Origin: Clostridium sp. Cult2
GTDB taxonomy: Bacteria > Bacillota > Clostridia > Tissierellales > Tepidimicrobiaceae
Assembly: GCF_021655075.1 (NCBI RefSeq)
Contig: NZ_PPXX01000096.1
Location: forward strand, 1 to 64,000
DNA: 64,000 nt
Reading direction: 5' to 3'
The notes under the pieces: generated by a model
Told to the model about the DNA's origin: nothing
The model's input: the letters and a program-made list of their open reading frames with translations, nothing else
Database searches by the model: none
Translations under genes and position numbers: made by a program
In this document: in pieces, positions 1 to 8,163 of the stretch
How the letters are laid out: every line of letters starts with the position of its first letter
How positions within the stretch are numbered: the stretch's first letter is position 1

Positions 1-603
1 ATCCGTTTTGCAGGGTTAGACCAGATATTTATAACTTCTGTAAAAACCAATAAAAACAAGGATATAATAGGGAAAAACCTTATAGAATTAGGAGAAATAA
101 GGGGTAAAGACCCTTATAATGCTACTTTTGACCTTATATATGAAGAAGAAAACTCTGTAGGTATGGTGGATTTTTATGGATTGGAGGAGCATATTATAAA
201 GATTTTAAATAGACCTGAACAAAATGTATGTACTGATGGAATGATTTCTGATAATCCTCATCCAAGGCTATATGGCTCCTTTCCTAAAGTTTTAGGTAAA
301 TATGTAAGGGAAGAGAAAGTCTTATCATTAGAAGAAGCAATATATAAGATGACGAAGAAACCAGCAGAAACTTTTAAACTTAAAAATAGGGGAGAAATAA
401 AGGAAGAAAATTATGCAGACATTGTAATATTCGATTTAAAAAAGATAAAAGACAAGGGAACATTTGTAGAACCTAAACAATATCCAGAGGGCATTGATTA
501 TGTTATTATAAATGGGAATATAGTATTGGAAAAAGGAAAATATAACAGGATTATGGCAGGGAAAGTGTTAGAGGGGTGTATAGATGGCGATTGTAATAAC
601 TAA
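1..603 (+). CDS. N-acyl-D-amino-acid deacylase family amidohydrolase, C-terminal part
   Basis: The reading frame is open from the first base, so the 5' part of the gene lies outside the window. About 200 residues remain. They carry the C-terminal signature of the D-aminoacylase amidohydrolase family: a metal-site aspartate in CTDGM, then HPRLYGSFP, VREEKVLSLEEAI and MTKKPAE, followed by the closing composite-domain strand ADIVIFD. Family members are zinc enzymes that hydrolyse N-acyl-D-amino acids or related amides. The last 20 bases overlap the start of the dihydropyrimidinase gene, which indicates translational coupling. In purine- and hydantoin-using clostridia such amidohydrolases sit beside selenium-dependent hydroxylase accessory genes, as here. 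The true substrate cannot be read from the sequence. The family call is firm and the substrate is not. Confidence 0.82.
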   Translation: MRFAGLDQIFITSVKTNKNKDIIGKNLIELGEIRGKDPYNATFDLIYEEENSVGMVDFYGLEEHIIKILNRPEQNVCTDGMISDNPHPRLYGSFPKVLGKYVREEKVLSLEEAIYKMTKKPAETFKLKNRGEIKEENYADIVIFDLKKIKDKGTFVEPKQYPEGIDYVIINGNIVLEKGKYNRIMAGKVLEGCIDGDCNN

Positions 604-1996
604 TGGGCAAATAGTAAGTTCAAAAGGAACGATTGTAAAGGATATTCGGATAGTAGGAGAAAAGATAGAAGATATAGGAATAGATCTAGTGAAGCCTAAT
701 GATGAAGTAATTGATGCAAAAGGTTTCTATATACTTCCTGGCGGTATAGATGTTCATACTCATTTTGATGCTGAGGCTGGAGGAATGGTAGCAGATAGTT
801 TTTCAACAGGAACTAAAGCTGCAATTATGGGTGGAACTACCACTATTATAGATTTTGCTGAACAAGTAAAGAAAGGTACCCTAAGGGAAGCCCTAGATGA
901 TTGGAAGAATAGGACAAAAGATAATACCTATACTGATTATGGATTCCATATGACCATATCGGATTGGAATGATAATACTTCTAAAGAGATGGAAGAGATG
1001 GTTAAGGAGGGGATAACCTCTTTTAAAATGTTTTTTGCCTATGGGGATTTAAAGGTAGATGATAGCTCCATATATGAGGCTTTGAAAAAATCTAAAGAGC
1101 TAGGAACTTTAATAGGATTCCATTGTGAAAATGGCGATATAATAGATAGTCTTAGAAAGGAAGCAGTATTAAAGGGAAATATAGAGCCAATTTACCATGA
1201 AAAAACAAGACCATCATCCTTGGAAAGAGAAGCAATATCTAGACTTATTACCATAGGAGAGTTGGCAGATACTCCTGTTTATATAGTACATTTAAGTTCT
1301 AAGGAAGGATATAATGAGGTGCAAAAAGCAAGACAAAGAGGGCTTAAGGTATTAGCAGAAACCTGTCCCCAATATCTTTTGTTAAACAAAGACTATTATA
1401 CACCTAAAGGAAAAGACCTATTTGAAGGAGCTAAGTATGTGATATCACCACCTCTAAGGGATAAAGAAAGTAATAAAATATTGTGGAAAGGTCTCAAAGA
1501 TGGGGAAATAGATGTTATAGCAACAGATCATTGTGCCTTCAATTATAAAGGGCAGAAGGAATTAGGAAAATATGATTTTACTAAGATTCCTAATGGAGCC
1601 CCAGGAGTAGAAAATAGATTTAAACTTATATATACCTATGGGATAATGGAAAACAGAATAAATATAGAAAGACTTGTAGAAGTCCTTTGCGAAAATCCAG
1701 CCAAAATTTTTGGATTATATCCTAAAAAAGGAGTTATTCAAAGGGGAAGTGATGCTGATATTCTGGTGTTTAATCCTCAGGTTAAGTCTATAATAAAAGC
1801 AGAAAATCAGATTCAAAATGTAGACTATAATCTTTATGAGGGATTTCCCCAATATGGTAAATTTGAGTATATTTTTCTAAGAGGACAGATGATAGTAAAG
1901 GATGAAGAATTTTTGATATCGAAACCTTTAGGGAAATATCAGAAAAGAGGATTGACTATGAAGGATAATGGAAATGATTATTATATAAGAAGGTGA
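584..1996 (+). CDS. hydA: Dihydropyrimidinase / hydantoinase
   Basis: This 470-residue protein is a cyclic amidohydrolase that would open dihydropyrimidine or hydantoin rings in the cytoplasm. All metal-site elements are visible: the HVHTHF-type motif in GIDVHTHFD near residue 57, the lysine that becomes carbamylated in SFKMFFAY near residue 150, histidines in FHCEN and YIVHLSSKEG, and the catalytic aspartate in ATDHCAF near residue 315. Length matches the family. A GAGGGGTG ribosome site lies just before the ATG, and the gene overlaps its upstream neighbour by 20 bases. Its stop overlaps the Shine-Dalgarno of the following yqeB-like gene, so the set is one operon. Context with YqeB and XdhC suggests a role in purine, pyrimidine or hydantoin breakdown. 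D-phenylhydantoinase activity is an equally possible specificity. Confidence 0.9.
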   Translation: MAIVITNGQIVSSKGTIVKDIRIVGEKIEDIGIDLVKPNDEVIDAKGFYILPGGIDVHTHFDAEAGGMVADSFSTGTKAAIMGGTTTIIDFAEQVKKGTLREALDDWKNRTKDNTYTDYGFHMTISDWNDNTSKEMEEMVKEGITSFKMFFAYGDLKVDDSSIYEALKKSKELGTLIGFHCENGDIIDSLRKEAVLKGNIEPIYHEKTRPSSLEREAISRLITIGELADTPVYIVHLSSKEGYNEVQKARQRGLKVLAETCPQYLLLNKDYYTPKGKDLFEGAKYVISPPLRDKESNKILWKGLKDGEIDVIATDHCAFNYKGQKELGKYDFTKIPNGAPGVENRFKLIYTYGIMENRINIERLVEVLCENPAKIFGLYPKKGVIQRGSDADILVFNPQVKSIIKAENQIQNVDYNLYEGFPQYGKFEYIFLRGQMIVKDEEFLISKPLGKYQKRGLTMKDNGNDYYIRR

Positions 1997-2001
1997 CAAG
2001 A

Positions 2002-2817
2002 TTGGATACCATAATCATAAGAGGTGGCGGAGATTTAGCCTCAGGAATAGCCTATATTCTCCATAAAGCAGGATATAAAATAATTATTTTAGAAATAGAC
2101 AAGCCTCTAACCGTTAGAAGAGCTGTAGCTTTTAGTGATGCAGTTTATGAAGGTGAAACTACTGTAGAAGACATTAAAGGAGTTTTAGCTAAGGATAAAG
2201 AAGATATTTGCAAAATCTGGAATTTAGGAGCTATTCCAGTATATATTGATAATAAAGGAAAGATAATTCAGGAGATAAAACCTTTAGCAGTCATAGACGC
2301 TATTATTGCCAAGAAAAATCTGGGTACCAATAAATCTATGGCTCCAATTACCATAGGAATTGGGCCCGGGTTTGAAGCTGGTAAGGATGTAGATTTGGTA
2401 ATAGAAAGTAATAGAGGTCCAAGTTTAGGGAAGATAATTCACTGGGGAAAACCAGAGGAAGATACTGGAATCCCTGGAGAAGTAATGGGATATAAAGAGG
2501 AGAGAGTCCTTAGAGCACCTTGTGATGGGGTGGTTAAATCCTATTATGAAATAGGCGATATAATAGATAAGGGAAATGCAATATGCCAAGTAGGAGATGA
2601 AAAGGTAATAGCACCTTTCAAGGGGATTTTAAGAGGAATGATAAATGATGGGTTGTATGTAAAAAAGAGGGTTAAAATTGGCGATATAGATCCTAGGTGT
2701 TTAAGGAAATATGTTTTTACTATCTCCGATAAAGCTAGGGCCATTGGTAGTAGTGTTTTGGAAGGGATACAATATCTAAGGGAAAAGGAAAATAATTGTA
2801 ATAATATTTATATATAG
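2002..2817 (+). CDS. yqeB: YqeB-type selenium-dependent molybdenum hydroxylase maturation protein
   Basis: The protein belongs to the YqeB/EF2563 family, which genome surveys link to the selenium-dependent molybdenum hydroxylases (xanthine dehydrogenase and relatives). The N-terminus is a nucleotide-binding-like segment, IIRGGGDLASGIAY, followed by the family hallmark DKPLTVRRAVAFSDAVYEGE. The C-terminal part, with RAPCDGVVKSYYEIGD, resembles a small barrel like a biotinyl domain. I place the start at TTG 2002 because AAGGTGA (1990-1996) stands five bases before it. A GTG at 1993 lies inside that ribosome site. The exact biochemical step (labile selenium insertion or cofactor modification) is inferred from genome context in the literature, not shown by the sequence. 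Confidence 0.85.
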   Translation: MDTIIIRGGGDLASGIAYILHKAGYKIIILEIDKPLTVRRAVAFSDAVYEGETTVEDIKGVLAKDKEDICKIWNLGAIPVYIDNKGKIIQEIKPLAVIDAIIAKKNLGTNKSMAPITIGIGPGFEAGKDVDLVIESNRGPSLGKIIHWGKPEEDTGIPGEVMGYKEERVLRAPCDGVVKSYYEIGDIIDKGNAICQVGDEKVIAPFKGILRGMINDGLYVKKRVKIGDIDPRCLRKYVFTISDKARAIGSSVLEGIQYLREKENNCNNIYI

Positions 2818-2879
2818 AAATTTAGATTATTATCAAATATAATTATGCTATGAATAAAAATCCCATAAGGAGAGGTAAT

Positions 2880-3707
2880 ATGCTAGAAGATAGAAAGGTT
2901 TTGCATGCACTCAATGAATCTTTAAAGAACAGTAAATCTGTAGCTACAATAACTATCGTAAGCTCAGAAGGTTCTACGCCTAGGGGCGTTGGAAGCTCCA
3001 TGCTAGTAGATGAAGAAGGAAATATATTAGAAGGTACAATTGGTGGTGGGGCATTAGAAGAAAAAGCTAAAAGGGATGCAATATATTGTATTAAAAGAAA
3101 TAAATCCTTATTAATAGAATATAATCTAGATAGGGATTCAAAAACTGGGAATATTTTGCCTATGGCCTGTGGCGGTAAGGTAAGTTTATTTATAAAGGTC
3201 TATAATTCTCAAGAAAAATTAATCCTTGTAGGGGCTGGTCATGTGGCGGAAAAAATTGCTAAAATGGCTAGTATACTAGGTTATTTCATTACTGTTTTGG
3301 ATAGCAGGGAGGAAAGATTAACTTCTAATTTATTTCCTGATGTTGAATATTTAATTTTGGGAGATATAGTGGAAAATTTAGAAAAGATGGAAGTTGATCA
3401 TAATACTTCCATAATAATAGTAACTCATGGGCATAAATATGACCAAGATGCTTTAGAAGTAGTATTAAAATCTAATGCAAAATATATTGGTATGATAGGA
3501 AGCAAGAATAAAGTTAGGACTACTTTTAACAACCTTTTAGAAAAAGGTTATTTAAAGGAGGAACTATCAAAAGTTTACACGCCAATAGGATTGGATTTAG
3601 GGGGAGAAACTCCTGAAGAAATTGCCTTATCCATTATGGCAGAGATACAAGCAGTGAAGTATGAAAAAGAGGCTCCTCATCTTTATAAAAGCAGGTGGGA
3701 ATTTTGA
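2880..3707 (+). CDS. xdhC: XdhC/CoxI family molybdenum cofactor maturation protein
   Basis: XdhC proteins bind sulfurated molybdenum cofactor and pass it to xanthine dehydrogenase-type enzymes. The N-terminal XdhC/CoxI domain shows GSTPRGVGSSMLV and the glycine-rich TIGGGALEE, then the conserved cysteine in MACGGKVSLF near residue 99. The C-terminal Rossmann-like domain shows VGAGHVAEKIA, IGMIGSKNKVR and PIGLDLGGETPEEIA. Length (275 residues) is usual. The start at ATG 2880 is preceded by AAGGAGAGG four bases upstream. An in-frame ATG at 2850 has no ribosome site. The stop overlaps the start of the ModE-like gene as TTGA, so both are co-translated. No hydroxylase structural gene is visible here, so it may lie upstream of the window or elsewhere. 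Confidence 0.9.
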   Translation: MLEDRKVLHALNESLKNSKSVATITIVSSEGSTPRGVGSSMLVDEEGNILEGTIGGGALEEKAKRDAIYCIKRNKSLLIEYNLDRDSKTGNILPMACGGKVSLFIKVYNSQEKLILVGAGHVAEKIAKMASILGYFITVLDSREERLTSNLFPDVEYLILGDIVENLEKMEVDHNTSIIIVTHGHKYDQDALEVVLKSNAKYIGMIGSKNKVRTTFNNLLEKGYLKEELSKVYTPIGLDLGGETPEEIALSIMAEIQAVKYEKEAPHLYKSRWEF

Positions 3708-4039
3708 AATTAGAAAGTAGATTTTGGATGGTACAAAATGGGGAGAAAGTTTTTGGAAGGGGGCCTTGTATATTACTGAAAACCATAGATAGACTTGGAA
3801 GTTTAAACAAGGCTGCAAAGGAGTTAAATATGTCCTATAGTAAGGCCTGGTCTATTATAAATAGGGCAGAAAGGGTTTTAGGGTATTCCCTTTTAGAAAG
3901 GGAAACAGGTGGTATTGATGGAGGGGGGTCCTACTTAACCTCTGAGGGAAAGGCGATAATAAAGGCATATGAAGGATTTTGTAAAGAAGCAGAGGAGTCA
4001 GCAGAAGAAATCTTCAAAAAACATTTTAAAGATATCTAA
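3704..4039 (+). CDS. ModE-like winged helix-turn-helix regulator
   Basis: This 111-residue protein corresponds to the N-terminal DNA-binding domain of ModE, the LysR-like winged helix regulator that senses molybdate or tungstate. Recognisable parts are FGRGPCILLKTIDRLGSLN, the helix-turn-helix in AAKELNMSYSKAWSIINRAE, and the wing around LLERETGGIDGGGSYLTSEG. It lacks the C-terminal di-MOP molybdate-binding domain of E. coli ModE, as do many clostridial forms, so how it would sense metal is unclear. The start is TTG 3704, five bases after AGGTGG; a GTG at 3695 is part of that ribosome site. A ModE-type palindrome lies directly downstream in front of the ABC importer genes, which makes those genes the likely target. 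Confidence 0.8.
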   Translation: MKLESRFWMVQNGEKVFGRGPCILLKTIDRLGSLNKAAKELNMSYSKAWSIINRAERVLGYSLLERETGGIDGGGSYLTSEGKAIIKAYEGFCKEAEESAEEIFKKHFKDI

Positions 4040-4053
4040 TATTTTTTTGGGAG

Positions 4054-4077
4054 CGTTATATTAATAAAAGAATAACG
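4054..4077 (+). promoter_or_regulatory. Candidate ModE-type operator
   Basis: The sequence is CGTTAT, twelve bases, ATAACG. Both half-sites and the 12-base spacing resemble the E. coli modA operator as I remember it. It lies between the ModE-like gene and the importer permease and covers TATATT/TATTAAT, which could be a -10 element. Binding would be expected to block transcription of the importer. This rests on pattern and position only. Confidence 0.55.
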
Positions 4078-4095
4078 ATAAAGGAGTAGGTTTTC

Positions 4096-5106
4096 GTGAA
4101 GAATAGAAACAATAATAGGGGTTTTATGTTGGCCCTTCTAATATTTATTTTTCTTATATCTTTCACCATTGGAAGGTATCCTGTATCTATTCCAACTTTA
4201 TTGAAAGTTCTATTATCAAAAGTTTTCCCTATAACTAGAACTTGGCCTGATACCATTGAAACCATAGTTTTTAGGGTGAGGCTTCCTAGAATCCTGGCAG
4301 CAATGTTGGTAGGAGCATCCCTTTCCCTTTCAGGGGCGGTTTACCAAGGAATGTTTAAAAATCCATTAGTGTCTCCCGATATATTAGGAGTTTCAGCTGG
4401 AGCTGCCTTTGGAGCTGCTTTAGCCATATTTCTATCCTTTAATACAGTGGGAATACAGATATCAGCCTTTCTATTCGGCATTTTAGGGGTAGCATTGGTA
4501 TATTTAATTAGTATAAGAGTAAAAGAAGACCCTTTAATTTCTCTTGTTATCATAGGAATACTAATAGGTTCCATATTCACATCCTTTACTTCTTTGATAA
4601 AGTATATTGCTGATACAGAGGATAAACTACCTACCATAACTTTTTGGCTGATGGGAAGTTTATCCGGATTATTGCCTAAGGATGTAAAAAGGATATTCAT
4701 ACCCATATTATTAGGTATAGTTCCCCTATATTTATTAAGATGGAAATTAAACGTTCTTTCTTTAGATGAAGATGAAGCCAAAACATTAGGCCTTGATACG
4801 GGAAAGATTAGGATAATAGTAATAATTTGTTCTACTCTAATGACAGCAGCTTCTGTTTCTATCAGTGGAATAATTGGTTGGATAGGCCTTGTAATTCCAC
4901 ATTTAGGGCGAATATTAGTAGGCCCTGATTATAGGGTTTTAGTGCCTACTACCATATTATTAGGCAGTACCTATCTATTGATAATAGATAATATAGCAAG
5001 GGCCCTTACAACGGTAGAGATACCCCTTGGAATATTGACTTCTTTAATAGGAGCTCCCTTTTTCATATTTCTATTATTAAATAAGGGAAGGAGTTGGGAT
5101 AAATGA
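4096..5106 (+). CDS. FecCD-family ABC permease, probable molybdate/tungstate importer
   Basis: This is an integral membrane permease of the FecCD/BtuC type (336 residues) with about nine or ten hydrophobic segments. Family motifs include RLPRILAAMLVGASLSLSG near residue 57, FKNPLVSPDILGVSAGAA near residue 88, and the ABC-coupling region ISGIIGWIGLVIPHLGR near residue 253. GTG 4096 has AAGGAG nine bases upstream. Such permeases usually carry iron-siderophore or cobalamin, but the MolBCA molybdate importer of Haemophilus is of the same type. The adjacent ModE-like gene and operator favour molybdate or tungstate here. The stop overlaps the ATPase start by four bases (ATGA). Substrate is inferred from context; the transporter class is certain. 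Confidence 0.85.
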   Translation: MKNRNNNRGFMLALLIFIFLISFTIGRYPVSIPTLLKVLLSKVFPITRTWPDTIETIVFRVRLPRILAAMLVGASLSLSGAVYQGMFKNPLVSPDILGVSAGAAFGAALAIFLSFNTVGIQISAFLFGILGVALVYLISIRVKEDPLISLVIIGILIGSIFTSFTSLIKYIADTEDKLPTITFWLMGSLSGLLPKDVKRIFIPILLGIVPLYLLRWKLNVLSLDEDEAKTLGLDTGKIRIIVIICSTLMTAASVSISGIIGWIGLVIPHLGRILVGPDYRVLVPTTILLGSTYLLIIDNIARALTTVEIPLGILTSLIGAPFFIFLLLNKGRSWDK

Positions 5107-5876
5107 TAGAGGTTAAAGGTTTAAGCTGTGGCTATAGGAATAATATAGTTTTAAAAGATGTGAGTTTTACTGGGGACTCAGGGGATATTATCTGTATATT
5201 AGGACCTAATGGTTCAGGGAAATCTACTTTGATAAAGACTATATTAGGTCTTATTAAGCCTTTTAGAGGAAATATATTAATAGATGATGAGAATATTAAA
5301 AATTGGAATTGGAGAAAAAGGGCAAATAAGATTAGTTATATTCCCCAATCCTTTAGTTCTACCTTTCAATATAAAGTTAAGGATATAGTATTAATGGGAA
5401 GGACCCCTTATTTAAATATTATATCTTCTCCATCTAAAGAAGATATGATAATTGCAGAAGAGGCAATGGAAAAGCTTAATATTTTACATCTTAGAGATAA
5501 AGTGTATTCTCAGTTAAGTGGTGGAGAACGGCAGCTAGTAAAAATTGCTCAAGCTATCGCCCAACAATCGGAAGTAATAATAATGGATGAGCCAACTAAT
5601 AATTTGGATTTTAGTAACCAAATAGTAATGTTAAAGCATTTAAAAGAATGGGCAAGGAATGGAGTAACGGTAATAATGGCCACCCATTATCCAGAACATG
5701 CTTTTATATATGGAACTAAAGCTTTGTTGGTAAAGGATGGTAAGGTAGTAGCAATAGATAATCCAAAAGAAAACTTAAAGGAAAAGGAGTTAATATCTTT
5801 GTATAATATAGACTTAAAAGTTGTGGAAATAGATTCAAAGGGTAAAGCCATGAAAATGTGCTTGCCAGTATTCTGA
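5103..5876 (+). CDS. ABC importer ATPase, FecE/MolC type
   Basis: This 257-residue ATPase energises the preceding permease. It shows Walker A GPNGSGKST near residue 34, a Q-loop in ISYIPQSFSS, the signature LSGGERQLV near residue 139, Walker B VIIMDEPTNNLD and the H-loop in MATHYPEH. The segment DIVLMGRTPYL is typical of the FecE/BtuD branch that partners FecCD permeases. The start codon overlaps the permease stop. The binding protein follows after 13 bases. Together the three genes make a complete importer, most likely for molybdate or tungstate given the neighbouring ModE-like regulator, with iron chelates as the alternative. Confidence 0.9.
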   Translation: MIEVKGLSCGYRNNIVLKDVSFTGDSGDIICILGPNGSGKSTLIKTILGLIKPFRGNILIDDENIKNWNWRKRANKISYIPQSFSSTFQYKVKDIVLMGRTPYLNIISSPSKEDMIIAEEAMEKLNILHLRDKVYSQLSGGERQLVKIAQAIAQQSEVIIMDEPTNNLDFSNQIVMLKHLKEWARNGVTVIMATHYPEHAFIYGTKALLVKDGKVVAIDNPKENLKEKELISLYNIDLKVVEIDSKGKAMKMCLPVF

Positions 5877-5889
5877 AGGGAGAGATAAA

Positions 5890-6966
5890 ATGCTTAAAAG
5901 AAATATTTCGTTATTAATTATTTTGACTATAATACTATCAATGTTAGCAGGATGTACTGTTGATAAACAAGTTACTGAAGTTACAAAGGATATTGAAATA
6001 GAGGATATGGCTGGAAGAGCTGTTTTAATACCAGCTAAGGTGGATAAAGCTTTTGCTACCATTCCTACAGGAACCATCCTTTTATACTCCTTAAATCCAG
6101 AAAAACTATTGGGATGGAATTATGATTTAAGGGAAGGAGAAAAAAGGTTTATAGACGAAAAATATCATTCTTTACCTAATCTAGGGGGAGCGGGGAAAAA
6201 TGCTATTAATGTAGAAGAAATATTGAAAATGAATCCAGCTTTTTTAATAATGATGGAAGAATTAGATGAAGGTACCATATCTAAAGCTGAAGAATTAGAA
6301 GAACAAACGGGGAAACCTGTAATCTTTTTGGACTCAGACCTACATAGGTTAGATGAAGCCTATAGTATATTAGGAAAGGCATTAGGAGAAGAAAAAAGAG
6401 CAGAAGAATTGGCCAAATATTGTAAAGAAACTGTGGAGGATATAGAGGAAAATTCACCAAAGATAAAAGAAGAAGAAAAATTAAGAGTATATTACGCTGA
6501 AGGACCTAGTGGGTTGGAAACAGAACCTTCTGGTTCTTGGCATGCAGAGATAATCGATTTAGTTGGAGGTATTAATGTAGCAGAGGTAGTCATTAAAGGA
6601 GATAAAGGGAAATCAGAAGTATCCATAGAGCAGCTATTGAAATGGAATCCAGATATTATCATTTCTTGGGATGATGAAAGAGGGGGTTATTATTCAGAAA
6701 TATTTAAAGACCCTACTTGGATGGATATTAAGGCAGTTAAAAATAAGGATGTATATGAAATACCCAATAGACCCTTTAACTGGTTTGATAGACCACCTTC
6801 CGTTAATAGGATATTAGGTGTAAAATGGTTAGGAAATCTACTATATCCAGAGGTATTCGATTATAATATGAAAGAGGAAGTAAAAGAATTTTACCAGAAA
6901 TTCTATCATTATCAATTATCTGAAGAAGAAATAGATGATTTATTGAAAAACTCCACAAGGCATTAA
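5890..6966 (+). CDS. ABC substrate-binding lipoprotein, FepB/BtuF fold
   Basis: This is a lipid-anchored binding protein of 358 residues. The signal peptide ends in a lipobox, LSMLAGC, with the modified cysteine near residue 22. The mature part has the two-lobed periplasmic binding fold of the iron/cobalamin class, with YYAEGPSGLETE, WNPDIIISWDDE and FDRPPSVNR as landmarks. Loading would deliver ligand to the permease and ATPase immediately upstream. The class includes MolA-type molybdate and tungstate binders. The regulator context points that way, but the ligand residues cannot be assigned by eye. The gene ends in front of an inverted repeat (6972-7017) that probably terminates the operon. 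Confidence 0.85.
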   Translation: MLKRNISLLIILTIILSMLAGCTVDKQVTEVTKDIEIEDMAGRAVLIPAKVDKAFATIPTGTILLYSLNPEKLLGWNYDLREGEKRFIDEKYHSLPNLGGAGKNAINVEEILKMNPAFLIMMEELDEGTISKAEELEEQTGKPVIFLDSDLHRLDEAYSILGKALGEEKRAEELAKYCKETVEDIEENSPKIKEEEKLRVYYAEGPSGLETEPSGSWHAEIIDLVGGINVAEVVIKGDKGKSEVSIEQLLKWNPDIIISWDDERGGYYSEIFKDPTWMDIKAVKNKDVYEIPNRPFNWFDRPPSVNRILGVKWLGNLLYPEVFDYNMKEEVKEFYQKFYHYQLSEEEIDDLLKNSTRH

Positions 6967-6971
6967 TCTTC

Positions 6972-7034
6972 AATAAGTTCCCTTTTTGGTGCCAGGCACC
7001 AAAAAAGGAACTTATTTGTAATATAATTGTAATA
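6972..7034 (+). repeat. REP-like hairpin, solo copy
   Basis: A nearly perfect 46-base inverted repeat runs from AATAAGTTCC to GGAACTTATT, with GGTGCCAGGCACC at its centre, and is followed by TGTAATATAATTGTAA. The same element, including the trailing AT-rich sequence, occurs at 11144-11205 at the end of the REP-associated transposase gene. It can also act as the terminator of the upstream ABC operon, and its tail contains TATAAT. Confidence 0.8.
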
Positions 7035-7137
7035 ATTAAAGGCAGGACAATTAAATATCTTTATAGAAAACCTACAAAGAAAAATTGAAAAATATATGCT
7101 ATCATATTTAGGATTACAGTTAAAGGGGGGCTTATAT

Positions 7138-8064
7138 ATGGTAGCCAAGAAATACATATTAGCAGTTCCAAATTTTAGTGATGGTAGAAGGGAAGAGGTT
7201 ATTGAAGCCATAGTAGCTGAAGTTAAGGATAGAGAAGGGGTAAAATTAGTAAGTTATGAGCCAGAACATGATTTCAATAGAACGGTAGTTACAATAGTAG
7301 GGGAACCGGAGCCTTTAAAAGAAGCCTTAATTGCTATGGCAGGGAAATCCTATGAGCTTATAGATATGAGAGAGCAAAAAGGAACCCATCCTAGGATTGG
7401 TGCTCAAGATACTGTTCCCATATTTCCATTGAGGAATATTTCATTAGAAGAATGTGTCCAGTTAGCAGAAGAAATAGGAAGGGAATTATTTGAAAAGTAT
7501 AAAGTGCCTATATTCTTTTCAGCAGAAAATGCTAGAACGGAAGACAAAAAAAGCATTTCCTTTATAAGGAAGGGCCAATATGAAGGATTAAAGGCGCTGC
7601 TAGAGGATTCTAACCACCCAGATTATGAAGATAGAAAACCAGATTTATCTGTAGATGGAAAATTAAGTGAAAAATCTGGTGCAACCATTGTTAGTGCGGA
7701 TTTAGAAGGATTAACAGCTTATAATGTATTTTTAGCTACAGAAGATGTGAGTATAGCTAAAGAAATAGCCAAGGCGGTAAGAGGACCAAGTGGTGGATTT
7801 TCCACAGTAAGAGCAGTAGGGATTAAGTTCCCTGAAAGGGATGGAGTAGTTGTATCTATGAATATGTTCGATTGTGCTTCTACACCACTTTATAGAACTT
7901 TTGAATTGGTCAAGCAGGAAGCTAAGAAATATGGTGTAGCTGTTACCGGTTCAGAATTGGTAGGGCCAGTAAAATTAGATTATCTGTTAAACAATTTGGA
8001 ATACTATTTAGGATTACAAGGATTGAGAAGAGACCAGATACTGGAATCTCACTTGATGGAATAA
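7138..8064 (+). CDS. ftcD: Glutamate (or glycine) formimidoyltransferase
   Basis: This enzyme moves a formimino group between glutamate or glycine and tetrahydrofolate in the cytoplasm. The 308-residue protein matches the formiminotransferase N- and C-terminal subdomains: VPNFSDGR at the start, a catalytic-type histidine in DFNRTVVT/EPEHDF, HPRIGAQDTVPIFPL near residue 83, and VRGPSGGFSTVRAVGIKF near residue 220. The cyclodeaminase domain of the animal enzyme is absent, as in many clostridia. AAAGGGGGG lies eight bases before ATG 7138; an upstream in-frame ATG at 7096 has no ribosome site. No histidine-utilisation genes are adjacent, so formiminoglycine from purine breakdown is a likely donor given the nucleotidases and hydroxylase accessory genes nearby. 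Confidence 0.9.
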   Translation: MVAKKYILAVPNFSDGRREEVIEAIVAEVKDREGVKLVSYEPEHDFNRTVVTIVGEPEPLKEALIAMAGKSYELIDMREQKGTHPRIGAQDTVPIFPLRNISLEECVQLAEEIGRELFEKYKVPIFFSAENARTEDKKSISFIRKGQYEGLKALLEDSNHPDYEDRKPDLSVDGKLSEKSGATIVSADLEGLTAYNVFLATEDVSIAKEIAKAVRGPSGGFSTVRAVGIKFPERDGVVVSMNMFDCASTPLYRTFELVKQEAKKYGVAVTGSELVGPVKLDYLLNNLEYYLGLQGLRRDQILESHLME

Positions 8065-8073
8065 GGACTGAAG

Positions 8074-8113
8074 ACCTCCCTGTGGTGCCAGATACCAGAA
8101 TGGGAGGTTATTT
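8074..8113 (+). terminator. Intrinsic terminator after ftcD
   Basis: ACCTCCC and GGGAGGT form the stem and TTATTTT follows. The loop contains TGGTGCCAGATACCA, a close relative of the core of the REP-like hairpins at 6972 and 11144. Confidence 0.7.
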
Positions 8114-8163
8114 TACCATAAAAAGGGTATAAACTTATTAATTAAATTTAAGGGGGTAATACT

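Noticed and set aside
4096-6966. Siderophore or cobalamin importer
   Set aside because: The protein class allows it, but the ModE-like regulator, its operator and the molybdoenzyme genes directly upstream make an oxyanion more likely. No iron-box or cobalamin riboswitch was seen.
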